DNA of 64,000 nucleotides from Clostridiales bacterium. GTDB taxonomy: Bacteria; Bacillota; Clostridia; Christensenellales; Aristaeellaceae. Below are positions 45,525-54,083 of the stretch, one piece after another. The notes under the pieces were generated by a model. It saw nothing but the letters and a program-made list of their open reading frames with translations, was not told the origin of the DNA and did not search any database. Where the stretch lies: NCBI GenBank assembly GCA_015056365.1, contig SVGM01000002.1, positions 1-64,000 on the forward strand. The letters run 5' to 3'. The position numbers and the translations under genes were made by a program. Position 1 is the first letter of the stretch. Every line of letters starts with the position of its first letter.

Positions 45525-46637
45525 TCAAAGAATCTTTCGGACAAAAGGGATGCGCCGCAGCAGCCAGACTATCGCCAACGCCACAACAAAAACGACGATT
45601 TCCCAGATGACCACCGCGACCATGGCAGGCATTTGTGCGGTCATAGGCAGAAACAGCCGTTTTTCAGTTTCTGCGATGAGCAAATCCTGCAGAAGGTAGA
45701 TGCCAAATGCGCAGCCGCCCATTTCCGCCAGCCATTTGCTCCTTCGGGAGGGCTCAGTGGCTTCATCTGCGGCAGCAGCGCGCTGCTTGCTGCGCTCCGC
45801 AATGCACTTTGCCAGCACCATGGCAGCGATCGCTTCACAGATCACCGGCAGCGCGGGTATCATCCGGTGATCCATAAACCAGTATTTCTCCCCCGGCGCG
45901 ACCCTGCCGTATTCCAACAACGTCAGCAGCCATGCAACCAACAGGGAAAGCGTCAGCGCGGCGATAGCAGCAATACCGGTATGCTTGCGAATAGTCAGAT
46001 AATGACGCACTTGATCGCCTACAAACAGCAGTCCCAGATAGCCCAAAGGAATGTACGCCAGCATTGGATTTTCCAGCAGCGCGAGCCTTGGCACATAATG
46101 CCCGATCAGCGGCAGCACAGCATTGAGGGCAAAGCAAAAGGCAATCAGGTTCAGCCGCTGCGTCTGCGTCATGCGGCGATGCAGCCATTGCCAAAGGGGC
46201 ATGGTAATGAGCACCGCAAGGTAAAAATACAGGTACCAGAAGCCGTCGGTAATCTCCATCCGGGCGATCTGCAAAAACAGAATGTCCAGCCGAATGGCCC
46301 TTGGCCAAAGCCCCCAGTAAACCCATGCATCGTAGAGAAAATAAAGATAAGATGCCGCCACCAGCGCAATCAGCACCCGGCCCACGCGGGCAAGAACCTT
46401 TCGGAAACTGTCCTGACGCTCCAAAAGCACCGCGCCGGAGATCATCACAAACAACGGAACCGCCAGCTTGCTCAGATAATACCACAGGATGGACAAATGC
46501 CACGTGCTCTGAGACGGATCGGCCGCCTTGAACAGGTCGCTGTTGGTATGATTGACGATCACCAGAAAAGCAGCGATGATCCGCAGCGCTTCCAGCCACA
46601 GGATACGCTGTGCCGGCTTCTTCGCAGCGGCGGTCAT
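45525..46637 (-). CDS. Acyltransferase 3 family membrane protein
   Basis: 370 residues with about ten helices. WLEALRIIAAFLVIVNHTNS carries the R...H signature of acyltransferase 3 (OafA/WecH-like) proteins, and LAVPLFVMISGAVLL the following conserved block. Members O-acetylate or succinylate surface sugars or lipids; the acceptor is unknown. The ATG overlaps the stop of the glycosyltransferase gene upstream (ATGA), which suggests that both modify the same glycan. Confidence 0.88.
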   Translation of the reverse strand: MTAAAKKPAQRILWLEALRIIAAFLVIVNHTNSDLFKAADPSQSTWHLSILWYYLSKLAVPLFVMISGAVLLERQDSFRKVLARVGRVLIALVAASYLYFLYDAWVYWGLWPRAIRLDILFLQIARMEITDGFWYLYFYLAVLITMPLWQWLHRRMTQTQRLNLIAFCFALNAVLPLIGHYVPRLALLENPMLAYIPLGYLGLLFVGDQVRHYLTIRKHTGIAAIAALTLSLLVAWLLTLLEYGRVAPGEKYWFMDHRMIPALPVICEAIAAMVLAKCIAERSKQRAAAADEATEPSRRSKWLAEMGGCAFGIYLLQDLLIAETEKRLFLPMTAQMPAMVAVVIWEIVVFVVALAIVWLLRRIPFVRKIL

Positions 46638-47869
46638 GCGACCTGCTCCTTCGCCCCGTTCTCTTTCTCGCAGGGCTCAGCCTTCAAGGCCTTCATAACC
46701 TCCCAGGTCAGCAGGAGCAGCAGAATGAGATTCATCACACCGCCCAGCTGTAGCGAAAAGAACGAATACTGGAACAGATACTGGGCATAAGCGCTGAGCA
46801 CCGGCAGCATGGCAAGCAGTAGATACAGGAATGCCCGGGGCTTATTGACCCACACAGCCCAGCAGACCAGCAGGAGCTCGCCCACGATGGCGTAACGCTC
46901 GTGCATGCGGGGTAGGAAGAATACACAGCACATCACCGTCCATGCGCCCAGCAGCACCAGCGTGGGATTGGACAGCTGTTTGCGCTGCATCATCATCCAA
47001 GTTGCAAGCACGCCCAGCGCGGCAATGCACAGCCCGATACCGACACGTCCGTGCATACCCAGCACCATCTGATCCACCTTCAACGCGTCGCCCATGATGG
47101 CGTACATATTGGGGTAGTTGTAGGTGATCTGACTGTACAGGCTTGTTTGTCCCAAATAGATATTGACTGCAAAGAGGGGGCTTTCCCCCACCAGCATCAT
47201 GGGGAATCCGCTGACCACCAACAGGCCGGGTACCAGCAGGAACCACAACACGCTAAAACGCTTTCTTCCACAGAAGTACGCCATCATGAACAGGGGCAGC
47301 AGGAAAATGGCCTGCAGCTTGAACGCCAGCGAAATGCCCAGACACGCCAGTCCCCAAACAGGCCGGTCCTTCATGAGCATCCAGACGGCCAGAATCCCGA
47401 ACAGGGCAAACATGGCATCCGTTTGTCCCCAGCCCGCTACGTTCCAAAGCAGCACCGGGCTGAGCCACAGGATAGAGAACCCCAGAAAACGATGGAAACG
47501 ACGTTCTTTTTCCGGCAACAGTAGGCGCATCAGCGCGCACAGGGCAGCGATCAGCCCTGCTTCAAACAAAAGGCTTACCACCTTAAGTACCGTGTAGGTA
47601 TCAAACGTACCGAACAGTTTAGCCGCAACCAGCCACACATACAGATGCAGCGGGCTGTAGGTGTACTGCAGAGCAGGATCCAACACGCCGCCCATGCCGT
47701 TTGCCTTAATGGCCTCAAACCAGGATGCATTCATAAACTCCAGATCACCAGCCAGCATGGGCAGGTAGGAGTATCTGAGAAACAGTCCCAGCAGCGCTAC
47801 TGCCGCATAGGCAAACAGCAGCATGTTTTTCATCAGCCACTCGCGCAGCTTCTCTTCCCATTTCATCAT
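46634..47869 (-). CDS. GT-C family mannosyltransferase-like membrane protein
   Basis: 411 residues, about nine helices. SYLPMLAGDLEFMNASWFEA has the acidic outer loop, and YTYSPLHLYVWLVAAKLFG followed by LLWNVAGWGQTDAMFALFG is the arrangement of Gpi18/DUF2029-type lipid-sugar mannosyltransferases. There are two adjacent ATGs (47867-47869 and 47864-47866); GGAGGAAAGAGCA precedes the first. The substrate is unknown. It lies between argH (49 bp upstream) and the acyltransferase. Confidence 0.8.
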   Translation of the reverse strand: MMKWEEKLREWLMKNMLLFAYAAVALLGLFLRYSYLPMLAGDLEFMNASWFEAIKANGMGGVLDPALQYTYSPLHLYVWLVAAKLFGTFDTYTVLKVVSLLFEAGLIAALCALMRLLLPEKERRFHRFLGFSILWLSPVLLWNVAGWGQTDAMFALFGILAVWMLMKDRPVWGLACLGISLAFKLQAIFLLPLFMMAYFCGRKRFSVLWFLLVPGLLVVSGFPMMLVGESPLFAVNIYLGQTSLYSQITYNYPNMYAIMGDALKVDQMVLGMHGRVGIGLCIAALGVLATWMMMQRKQLSNPTLVLLGAWTVMCCVFFLPRMHERYAIVGELLLVCWAVWVNKPRAFLYLLLAMLPVLSAYAQYLFQYSFFSLQLGGVMNLILLLLLTWEVMKALKAEPCEKENGAKEQVA

Positions 47870-47918
47870 TGCTCTTTCCTCCGTAGGAATTGCGCAAGGC
47901 AACCTCCGCAACGATTGG

Positions 47919-49307
47919 TCAATCCTCGGTATGCTTTGCCATCCATTTCAAACCGCGCTGGATGCTGTCTTCCACCGCAGAAGGAGCAGGGCCGCCCCGC
48001 AGGCTGCGACGTTCCACGCAGGCGCTGAGGGAGATGGCTTCGTAAATATCTTCTTCAAAGGCAGGATGCGCTGCCCGCAGTTCCTCCAGCGACAGATCAT
48101 CCAGTGCGCGATTTTCCTTAACGCACTTGCCCACCAGCGAGCCGCTCACGTGATGCGCGTCGCGGAAAGGCAGACCCTTGCCAACCAGATAGTCGGCCAG
48201 ATCGGTGGCGTTGGTGAAGCCCAGACCTGCGCTTTTTTCCATTTCGTCCTTCTTGAAGCTAACGGTACGCAGCATTTCGGTGAAGGTTGGCAGGCACTTC
48301 ATCAGCGTATCGTATGCATCGAAGAAGGCTTCCTTGTCCTCCTGCATGTCCTTGTTATAGGCCAGAGGCAGCCCCTTCATCACTGTCAGCAGCGCCATCA
48401 GATCGCCATAGACGCGGCCGGTCTTGCCGCGAGTCAGCTCGCAGGCGTCAGGATTCTTCTTCTGGGGCATAATGCTGGAGCCAGTGGCAAAGCCATCGTC
48501 CATGATGGCGGTTGAGAATTCGTTGGTGCTCCACAGAATCAGCTCCTCGCAGAAGCGGCTCAGGTGCATCATGCAGATGCTTGCCGCCGACAGAAAGCTG
48601 AGCAGGAAGTCACGGTCGCTAACGCCATCCAGCGCGTTGTCCGTCACCTCGCTGAAGCCCAGCAGCTCCGCTACCCGCTCCCGGTTCAGCGGATAGGTCG
48701 TGCCGGCCAGCGCACCGCTGCCAAGAGGCATCACGTCGGCTTCGTCATAAGCGTTTTCAAACCGCTGCACGTCACGCTTGAACATCTGGAAATAAGCCAT
48801 CAGATGGAACGCCAGCGTAATGGGCTGCGCCTTTTGCAGATGGGTATAGCCGGGCATGACGGTATGCTTATGTTCCTGAGCCAGATCCAGCAAAAGCTGA
48901 CACAGCTTCATCAACAGGGCTTTGACCTGGGTATTGGCCTGTAAGGCGTACATCCGCACATCCAGCGCCACCTGATCATTGCGGCTACGGCCCGTATGCA
49001 GGCGCTTGCCCGCGTCGCCGATGCGCTCGGTCAGCAGCGCCTCCACAAACATATGCACATCCTCTGCGCCCATATCGATGGCCAACTTACCAGCGCGGTA
49101 ATCAGCAAGGATGTCCTCCAGACCGGCCACGATCTGCTTGCTGTCCTCCATGGTAAGGATCCCCTGCTCGCCCAACATGGTAGCATGGGCAATGGAGCCG
49201 GTGACATCGCATTCCAGCAGCCGCTGGTCAAAAGGAATCGAAGACTGGAAATCATCCAGAAGCGCATTGGTCGGTTTCTCAAAACGTCCTGCCCACAGCT
49301 TCGCCAT
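47919..49307 (-). CDS. argH: Argininosuccinate lyase
   Basis: 462 residues. It splits argininosuccinate into arginine and fumarate, the last step of arginine synthesis. Family motifs: KLWAGRFEKPTNALLDDF, TGRSRNDQVALDVRMY, PGYTHLQKAQPITLAFH, and the flexible catalytic loop GSSIMPQKKNPDACELTRGK with its Ser. The start at 49305-49307 is preceded by GAGG. Unusually, argG is not adjacent; argH instead heads an operon with surface-glycan and asparagine genes. Confidence 0.96.
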   Translation of the reverse strand: MAKLWAGRFEKPTNALLDDFQSSIPFDQRLLECDVTGSIAHATMLGEQGILTMEDSKQIVAGLEDILADYRAGKLAIDMGAEDVHMFVEALLTERIGDAGKRLHTGRSRNDQVALDVRMYALQANTQVKALLMKLCQLLLDLAQEHKHTVMPGYTHLQKAQPITLAFHLMAYFQMFKRDVQRFENAYDEADVMPLGSGALAGTTYPLNRERVAELLGFSEVTDNALDGVSDRDFLLSFLSAASICMMHLSRFCEELILWSTNEFSTAIMDDGFATGSSIMPQKKNPDACELTRGKTGRVYGDLMALLTVMKGLPLAYNKDMQEDKEAFFDAYDTLMKCLPTFTEMLRTVSFKKDEMEKSAGLGFTNATDLADYLVGKGLPFRDAHHVSGSLVGKCVKENRALDDLSLEELRAAHPAFEEDIYEAISLSACVERRSLRGGPAPSAVEDSIQRGLKWMAKHTED

Positions 49308-49342
49308 AAAGCATTCGCCTCGTTTCTGTAAAATCAAATTTA

Positions 49343-49372
49343 ATTATAACATAGGCGTACGCAAACTGCCAA
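49343..49372 (-). promoter_or_regulatory. Promoter of the argH operon
   Basis: TTGGCA (49367-49372, minus strand), 18 bp, TGT-TATAAT (49343-49348; extended -10), 35 bp before the start codon. Confidence 0.75.
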
Positions 49373-49400
49373 CTTTACAGCAAAAAATGCAGAGATCGTG

Positions 49401-49500
49401 CAAGGGGCTCTGCCCCTTGACCATGGCATGCGGCAGGGCCTCCTGCACCTCCGGATTGCGACCATTGCATGGTCGCAAGGGTTTCATGCCATGAAATGTA
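49401..49500 (+). repeat. Multi-hairpin intergenic repeat, copy 2 (partial, divergent)
   Basis: Hairpins at 49401-49419 (CAAGGGGCTCTGCCCCTTG), 49433-49446 and 49456-49478 (stem TTGCGACCA). It opens with the same GGGGCTCTGCCCC module as copy 1, and the later hairpins are related only in layout. Confidence 0.65.
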
Positions 49501-49540
49501 AAACACCCATGCAGCTTATTCAGCCACATGGGTGTTTTAC
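49498..49540 (-). terminator. Stem-loop terminator after the GH94 gene
   Basis: A perfect 14-bp stem pairs 49498-49511 with 49527-49540. The T-rich side of the stem serves the minus strand, and it sits between the phosphorylase gene and argH. Confidence 0.65.
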
Positions 49541-49559
49541 AAATGATTGACATCTCCCC

Positions 49560-49641
49560 TGCGCCCATAAAATGGGCGCAGAAAGCGGGATTCCAAAGGG
49601 CCTCATGGCCCTTTGGCGGGGTGCAGGGGCAGAGCCCCTGC
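49560..49641 (-). repeat. Multi-hairpin intergenic repeat, copy 3 (inverted)
   Basis: On the minus strand the order is GCAGGGGC/GCCCCTGC (49623-49641), CCAAAGGGCC/GGCCCTTTGG (49593-49616), AATCCCGCT, then TGCGCCCAT/ATGGGCGCA (49560-49580). This equals the module order of copy 1, minus its third hairpin. Stem sequences differ between copies but both arms changed together. Confidence 0.8.
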
Positions 49642-49653
49642 CTCCGTCTCCCA

Positions 49654-52095
49654 TTAGTCGATAGTAGCTTCCACCTTGATGGTGTTGCCGCTGCCCTCGG
49701 GCAGGGGCACGATCTGGCCGTCGATGGCCTGACCATTCACCTTCAGGGTGATCTTGCCTTTTTCGCCGCCAGCGTTGTTGCGCACGGTGATGTCGTACAC
49801 ATTGCCGCGGAACTCACGACGGATGCTCAGATTCTTGATCTCAGCGGGCAGACAGGGATCCACCATCAGACCTTCAAACTGGGGCTTCACGCCCAGAATG
49901 GCCTGAGAAATGGTGAAGAAGTTCCAAGCGGAGGTACCGGTCAGCCAGCTGTTCTTAGCTTCGCCGGGCAGATAGCTCTCCTTGCCGTTGATGGTCTGAG
50001 CGTAGACATAAGGCTCGGTGCGGTGCAGCTTCTGATCCTTGATGTAGGCGGGCGCAATGCGCTTGTAGAGATCGAAAGCACGGTCGCCGTGACCCAGCAC
50101 GGTCTCACCGATGATGATCCAGGGGTTGTTGTGGCAGAAGACAGAGCCGTTCTCCTTGTATCCCGGGGGATAGGAGGACACTTCGCCCAGCTCGAGATGA
50201 TACTCGGTGTAGGCGGGGTAGAGCAGCACGATGCCGTGCTCGAACTCCAGATACTTCTGGGTGGCATCCAGCGCCTTCTGGGCCATGCCGTTCTCCACGC
50301 CGATACCGGCCATGACGCACATACCCTGAGGCTCGATGAAAATTTTGCCTTCCTTGCACTCGTCGGAACCGACCTTGTGGCCAAAAGCATCGTAGGCACG
50401 GAGGAACCATTCGCCATCCCAGCCATGCTTTTCAACAGCTTCGATCATAGCCAACTTCTCGGCACGGACGAAGGCAGCCTCGTCCTTGTCGCCGTACAGG
50501 TCGCACAGCTTGGCATAGTCATCGGCCACGCCAACAAACATACCAGCGATGAACACGCTCTCGGCGATGCCGGTGTCGTTGTTGGTGACGGTCTGGAAGC
50601 TTTCGCCGGGTTCGGCGGAGAAGCAGTTCAGGTTGAGGCAGTCATTCCAGTCGGCACGGCCGATCAAGGGCAGGTTGTGGGGACCCTTATGCTCGGCGGT
50701 GTAACGGAAGGAACGGCGCAGATGCTCCATCATGGTCTGGGCCTGAGCGGGATCGTTGTCGAAGTCAACCATCTCGTCCAGAATGGTCATGTCGCCGGTT
50801 TCCTTAATGTAGGCGTTGACGGCGTAGATGAGCCACAGGGGGTCATCATTGAAGCCGGAGCCAACGTCCATGTTGCCACGCTTGGTCAGAGGCTGATACT
50901 GGTGATAGGCGCTGCCATCCGGGAACTGGGTGGAGGCCACGTCGATGATGCGCTGACGGGCACGATCGGGGATCAGGTGAATGAAGCCCAGCAGGTCCTG
51001 GCTGCAATCACGGAAGCCCATGCCACGGCCGATGCCGCTCTCGAAGTAGCTGGCGCTGCGGCTCATGTTGAACGTCACCATGCACTGGTACTGGTTCCAC
51101 AGGTTGACCTGACGGTTCAGCTTCTCGTCGCCGCTTTCGATGTGGAAGTGACTCAGCAGCTGCTGCCAGTAGGTCTTGAGTTCAGCCAGCTTGGCCTCGA
51201 ACTGCTCGTCGGTCTGGAACTCCTTGAGCAAAGCGTGGGCGGGTTCCTTGTTGATGACGCCGGGGGCCACGAATTTCTTGTCCACAGGGTTCTCGCAGAA
51301 GCCCAGCACGAACACGAAGCTGACGCTTTCGCCGGGCTTCAGGGTGCGGCGGATGCAATGGCTGGCGATGGGCGCCCAGCCATGAGCATCGCTATTGGTG
51401 GGCTGGTCATTCATGACCACGTCGGGATTGCCAAAGCCGTTGTACAGGCCGATGAAGGCTTCACGGCTGGTGTCGTAGCCATCCACCTCGGTGTTGACGG
51501 AATACACGGCGAAGTGATTGCGGCGCTCGCGGTACTCGGTCTTGTGATAGATGGTAGCGCCGCCGTTTTCGAACTCCATCTCAGCCAGAGCGTAGTTGCG
51601 CTGGAAGTTGGTGGAGTCATCCTGAGCGTTCCACAGGCAGAACTCGATGAAGCTGTACAGAGACAGCTTCTTTTCTTCGCTGCTTTCGTTGGTCAGCTTG
51701 ACACGGGTCACCTCGGCGCGGAAGCCGCGGGGAACCATCACGGTCTGCTCAGCTTTCACGCCGTTCTTGGTGGAGGTGATAGAGGTGTAGCCGGTACCAA
51801 CGCGGCACTCGTAGCTGTCCAGCTTGGTCTGAGTGGGCTGCCAGCCGGGATTCCAGACGGTGCCGTTGTCGTTGATGTAGAAGTAGTGTCCGCCGGCGTC
51901 GGTGGGCACGTTGTTGTAGCGATAGCGGGTCAGGCGCAGCAGGCGGGCGTCCTTGCAGAAGGTGTAGCCGCCGGAGGTGTTGCTCATCAGGGAGAAGAAG
52001 TCTTCGCTGCCGAGGTAGTTGATCCAGGGATAGGGCGTGTCCGGTCGGGTAATGACATACTCGCTTCTTACGTCATCAAAGTAGCCGTATTCCAA
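49654..52095 (-). CDS. cbp: Cellobiose phosphorylase (GH94)
   Basis: 813 residues, the length of known cellobiose phosphorylases. The N-terminal beta-sandwich has NTSGGYTFCKDARLLRLTRY. The catalytic (alpha/alpha)6 barrel has GIGRGMGFRDCSQDLLGFIH, FPDGSAYHQYQPLTKRGN, the catalytic Asp in IGRADWNDCLNLN, and GYKENGSVFCHNNPW with phosphate-binding residues. It converts cellobiose and phosphate to glucose 1-phosphate and glucose in the cytoplasm, saving one ATP. The start is TTG (52093-52095) with AAGGAGG seven bases upstream. The sugar ABC genes just upstream and the shared operator make it the catabolic partner of that importer. Confidence 0.95.
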   Translation of the reverse strand: MEYGYFDDVRSEYVITRPDTPYPWINYLGSEDFFSLMSNTSGGYTFCKDARLLRLTRYRYNNVPTDAGGHYFYINDNGTVWNPGWQPTQTKLDSYECRVGTGYTSITSTKNGVKAEQTVMVPRGFRAEVTRVKLTNESSEEKKLSLYSFIEFCLWNAQDDSTNFQRNYALAEMEFENGGATIYHKTEYRERRNHFAVYSVNTEVDGYDTSREAFIGLYNGFGNPDVVMNDQPTNSDAHGWAPIASHCIRRTLKPGESVSFVFVLGFCENPVDKKFVAPGVINKEPAHALLKEFQTDEQFEAKLAELKTYWQQLLSHFHIESGDEKLNRQVNLWNQYQCMVTFNMSRSASYFESGIGRGMGFRDCSQDLLGFIHLIPDRARQRIIDVASTQFPDGSAYHQYQPLTKRGNMDVGSGFNDDPLWLIYAVNAYIKETGDMTILDEMVDFDNDPAQAQTMMEHLRRSFRYTAEHKGPHNLPLIGRADWNDCLNLNCFSAEPGESFQTVTNNDTGIAESVFIAGMFVGVADDYAKLCDLYGDKDEAAFVRAEKLAMIEAVEKHGWDGEWFLRAYDAFGHKVGSDECKEGKIFIEPQGMCVMAGIGVENGMAQKALDATQKYLEFEHGIVLLYPAYTEYHLELGEVSSYPPGYKENGSVFCHNNPWIIIGETVLGHGDRAFDLYKRIAPAYIKDQKLHRTEPYVYAQTINGKESYLPGEAKNSWLTGTSAWNFFTISQAILGVKPQFEGLMVDPCLPAEIKNLSIRREFRGNVYDITVRNNAGGEKGKITLKVNGQAIDGQIVPLPEGSGNTIKVEATID

Positions 52096-52296
52096 GGTTA
52101 TGCCTCCTTATCTCGCTTTGGTGTCTATTCCCACTCCACCATATGGCTTCATCAGGCAGAGACGAAATCATTACTTTTGCGATTGGTTTCTTGGCTTCGT
52201 ATGTAACATTCACGGAGTGCTTCATGAATTCATGAAAGAACTTGATCATGTTTTCACACAAACCTCTTCCAATATTCAGTAAACATCCATCTGTTA

Positions 52297-52347
52297 CGAT
52301 AACGTTTTCGCCGTGTACAATATACTATACTTTTCTATGAAATGCAA
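52297..52347 (-). promoter_or_regulatory. Promoter and LacI-type operator of the GH94 gene
   Basis: On the minus strand: TTGCAT (52342-52347), 17 bp, TATATT (52319-52324), then GGCGAAAACGTTATCG (52297-52312), whose CGAAAACGTTATCG core is a near-perfect palindrome of LacI-family style. The same string of elements occurs at 56737-56785. The rest of 52096-52598 is AT-rich with no supported gene. Confidence 0.75.
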
Positions 52348-52533
52348 GCATTTTTCGTCATTTCGACAAATCCTATATCTTTCTTTTTTTGTTCCTTTTT
52401 CTTCTGTCTTCAAGAAATGATTTTGTATTTTTTCTGCTTTTTGTCTGATCATATTCACACGTTATACATGCCTGCCTTTCCTTTTTGAAAGGCAATTATG
52501 TAACCTTCTTTCCTATCCTCAATGGGCTGTAAT

Positions 52534-52568
52534 ACAAAAACCCCAGCCCGACAATCGTCAGGCTGGGG
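52534..52568 (-). terminator. Terminator of the sugar ABC operon
   Basis: A 12-bp stem (CCCCAGCCTGAC with GTCGGGCTGGGG, one G-U) followed on the minus strand by TTTTT. Confidence 0.92.
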
Positions 52569-52598
52569 TAGAAACCAGTTTGTTAAGAAGCGGAAAGA

Positions 52599-54083
52599 TT
52601 ACTCCTTCACGCCGCCGACAGCAACACCCGCGATAATGTACTTACTCAGGCAGAAGTACACGATCATCAGAGGCAGAGCGGTCATGGTCAGGCCCAGGTA
52701 GATGGAGCCATACTCGGTACGATAGATATCGCCGCGCAGTTCCTTAACCATGATGGGCAGGGTGGTCATTTCCTTCTTAGTGAGCAGCATCAAGGGGGTC
52801 AGGTAGTTGTTCCAGGAACCGATCACAGCCATGATACCCATGGTGGCCATAGCGGGAACCATGATGGGCATGATAATGGTGTTATAGGTGAAGAACTCGC
52901 CTGCGCCGTCGATACGGGCTGCTTCAACCAGGGAGACCTGGAAGTTGGCTTCCAGATATTGACGGAAGAAGAAGACCGTAGATGCAGCTGCAATGGAGGG
53001 AATGATCAGCGGCAGGTAGCTGTTGGTCCAGCCCAGTCGATACATGAACATGTAGAAACCGGTACCGGTGACCTGACCGGGGATCATGATGATGGCCATA
53101 ACCACGCTGTAGAGGAACTTGTTACCCTTGAACTTGTAAACGGTGAAGCCGTAGGCAGTCAGGGCGGAGAAGTAAACGCTCAGCAGAGTGGAGCCGAAAG
53201 CGATAATAGCGCTGTTCTTGAAGCCGACCATGACCTGGAAGTCCTTGGTCTTCAGAACAGAGATGTTATGCTTCAGGAAGGTGGAGGGAATCAGAGAAAC
53301 GCCGTTCTGAATCTGCACGGAGTTGCGGGTAGCGTTCACGATCATCAGCCAGAAGGGCAGAAGGCTCAGAGCGCACAGCGCAATGCACAGGGTGTAGATC
53401 ATGGAGCGCTTGGTATTGATGAGAGAAACGCAATTGATGAACAGCGCGATGATGGGCAACGCGAGCATGATCAGGCACAGGATACCGTTCATGGTGGGGT
53501 TGCCGTAAGGCAGCTTCACGGGAATGGCCTGTACGCGAAGGAGGCTGTAGCCGATGAGAAGGATCGCAATCAGGTTAGCGAAGCTGGAGAAGGTGTAGCA
53601 CTTGCTCACCAGCTGGCCATTGCCCAGAACGAGCAGCGCAGCAGCAACCAACAGCAGCGCGGCTGCGGTCCACACCAGCACATAGTGCAGAGTAAAGTCA
53701 GTGGGATAGACAGCGGCATTGGCATTAACGATCGACATGTCGATCTGAATCTCTTCAGGCAGCTTGGTGGGCAGCAGCGCATAGGTCAGGCCGGAAGCAC
53801 CATCGCTACTGGAAGCAGCTTCATACTCAGCCAGAAGGTCATCCAGCTTCTGCTGCTCTTTGTCGATCTTGGCCTGCTGCTTGTCCAGAGCTTCCTGGTC
53901 TTTGCCAGCTTTGGTATCGCGCTCCAGCTTAGCGGTTTCACGATCCACCTTGCCCTGCTGCTTATCGATATCTTCCAGCATGGCAGCGGCGGAGTTGTCT
54001 TCAAAGGTGGCGACGGGAACGAACATCAGCGCGAGGGTAGCCAGAAGAAGAACTACCGCAATGATTGTACGACTTTTCTTCAT
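52599..54083 (-). CDS. Carbohydrate ABC permease (MalG-type) with long N-terminal extension
   Basis: 494 residues. From about residue 225 it is a normal MalG-type subunit: RSMIYTLCIALCALSLLPFW, KNSAIIAFGSTLLSVYFSAL, the EAA loop VEAARIDGAGEFFTYNTIIM, ending GGVKE. The first 225 residues are additional: helix 4-24, an extracytoplasmic coiled coil of Lys/Asp/Gln/Glu (about 34-90, KQQGKVDRETAKLERDTKAG onward), then three more helices (133-155, 163-185, 198-222). It overlaps the MalF-type gene by ATGA. No ATPase gene is nearby, so a shared MsmX-like ATPase is expected. Confidence 0.88.
   Translation of the reverse strand: MKKSRTIIAVVLLLATLALMFVPVATFEDNSAAAMLEDIDKQQGKVDRETAKLERDTKAGKDQEALDKQQAKIDKEQQKLDDLLAEYEAASSSDGASGLTYALLPTKLPEEIQIDMSIVNANAAVYPTDFTLHYVLVWTAAALLLVAAALLVLGNGQLVSKCYTFSSFANLIAILLIGYSLLRVQAIPVKLPYGNPTMNGILCLIMLALPIIALFINCVSLINTKRSMIYTLCIALCALSLLPFWLMIVNATRNSVQIQNGVSLIPSTFLKHNISVLKTKDFQVMVGFKNSAIIAFGSTLLSVYFSALTAYGFTVYKFKGNKFLYSVVMAIIMIPGQVTGTGFYMFMYRLGWTNSYLPLIIPSIAAASTVFFFRQYLEANFQVSLVEAARIDGAGEFFTYNTIIMPIMVPAMATMGIMAVIGSWNNYLTPLMLLTKKEMTTLPIMVKELRGDIYRTEYGSIYLGLTMTALPLMIVYFCLSKYIIAGVAVGGVKE

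Noticed and set aside
49528-52206. An 892-codon plus-strand frame opposite the GH94 gene
   Set aside because: The cellobiose phosphorylase motifs on the minus strand are decisive; the opposite frame has no family features.
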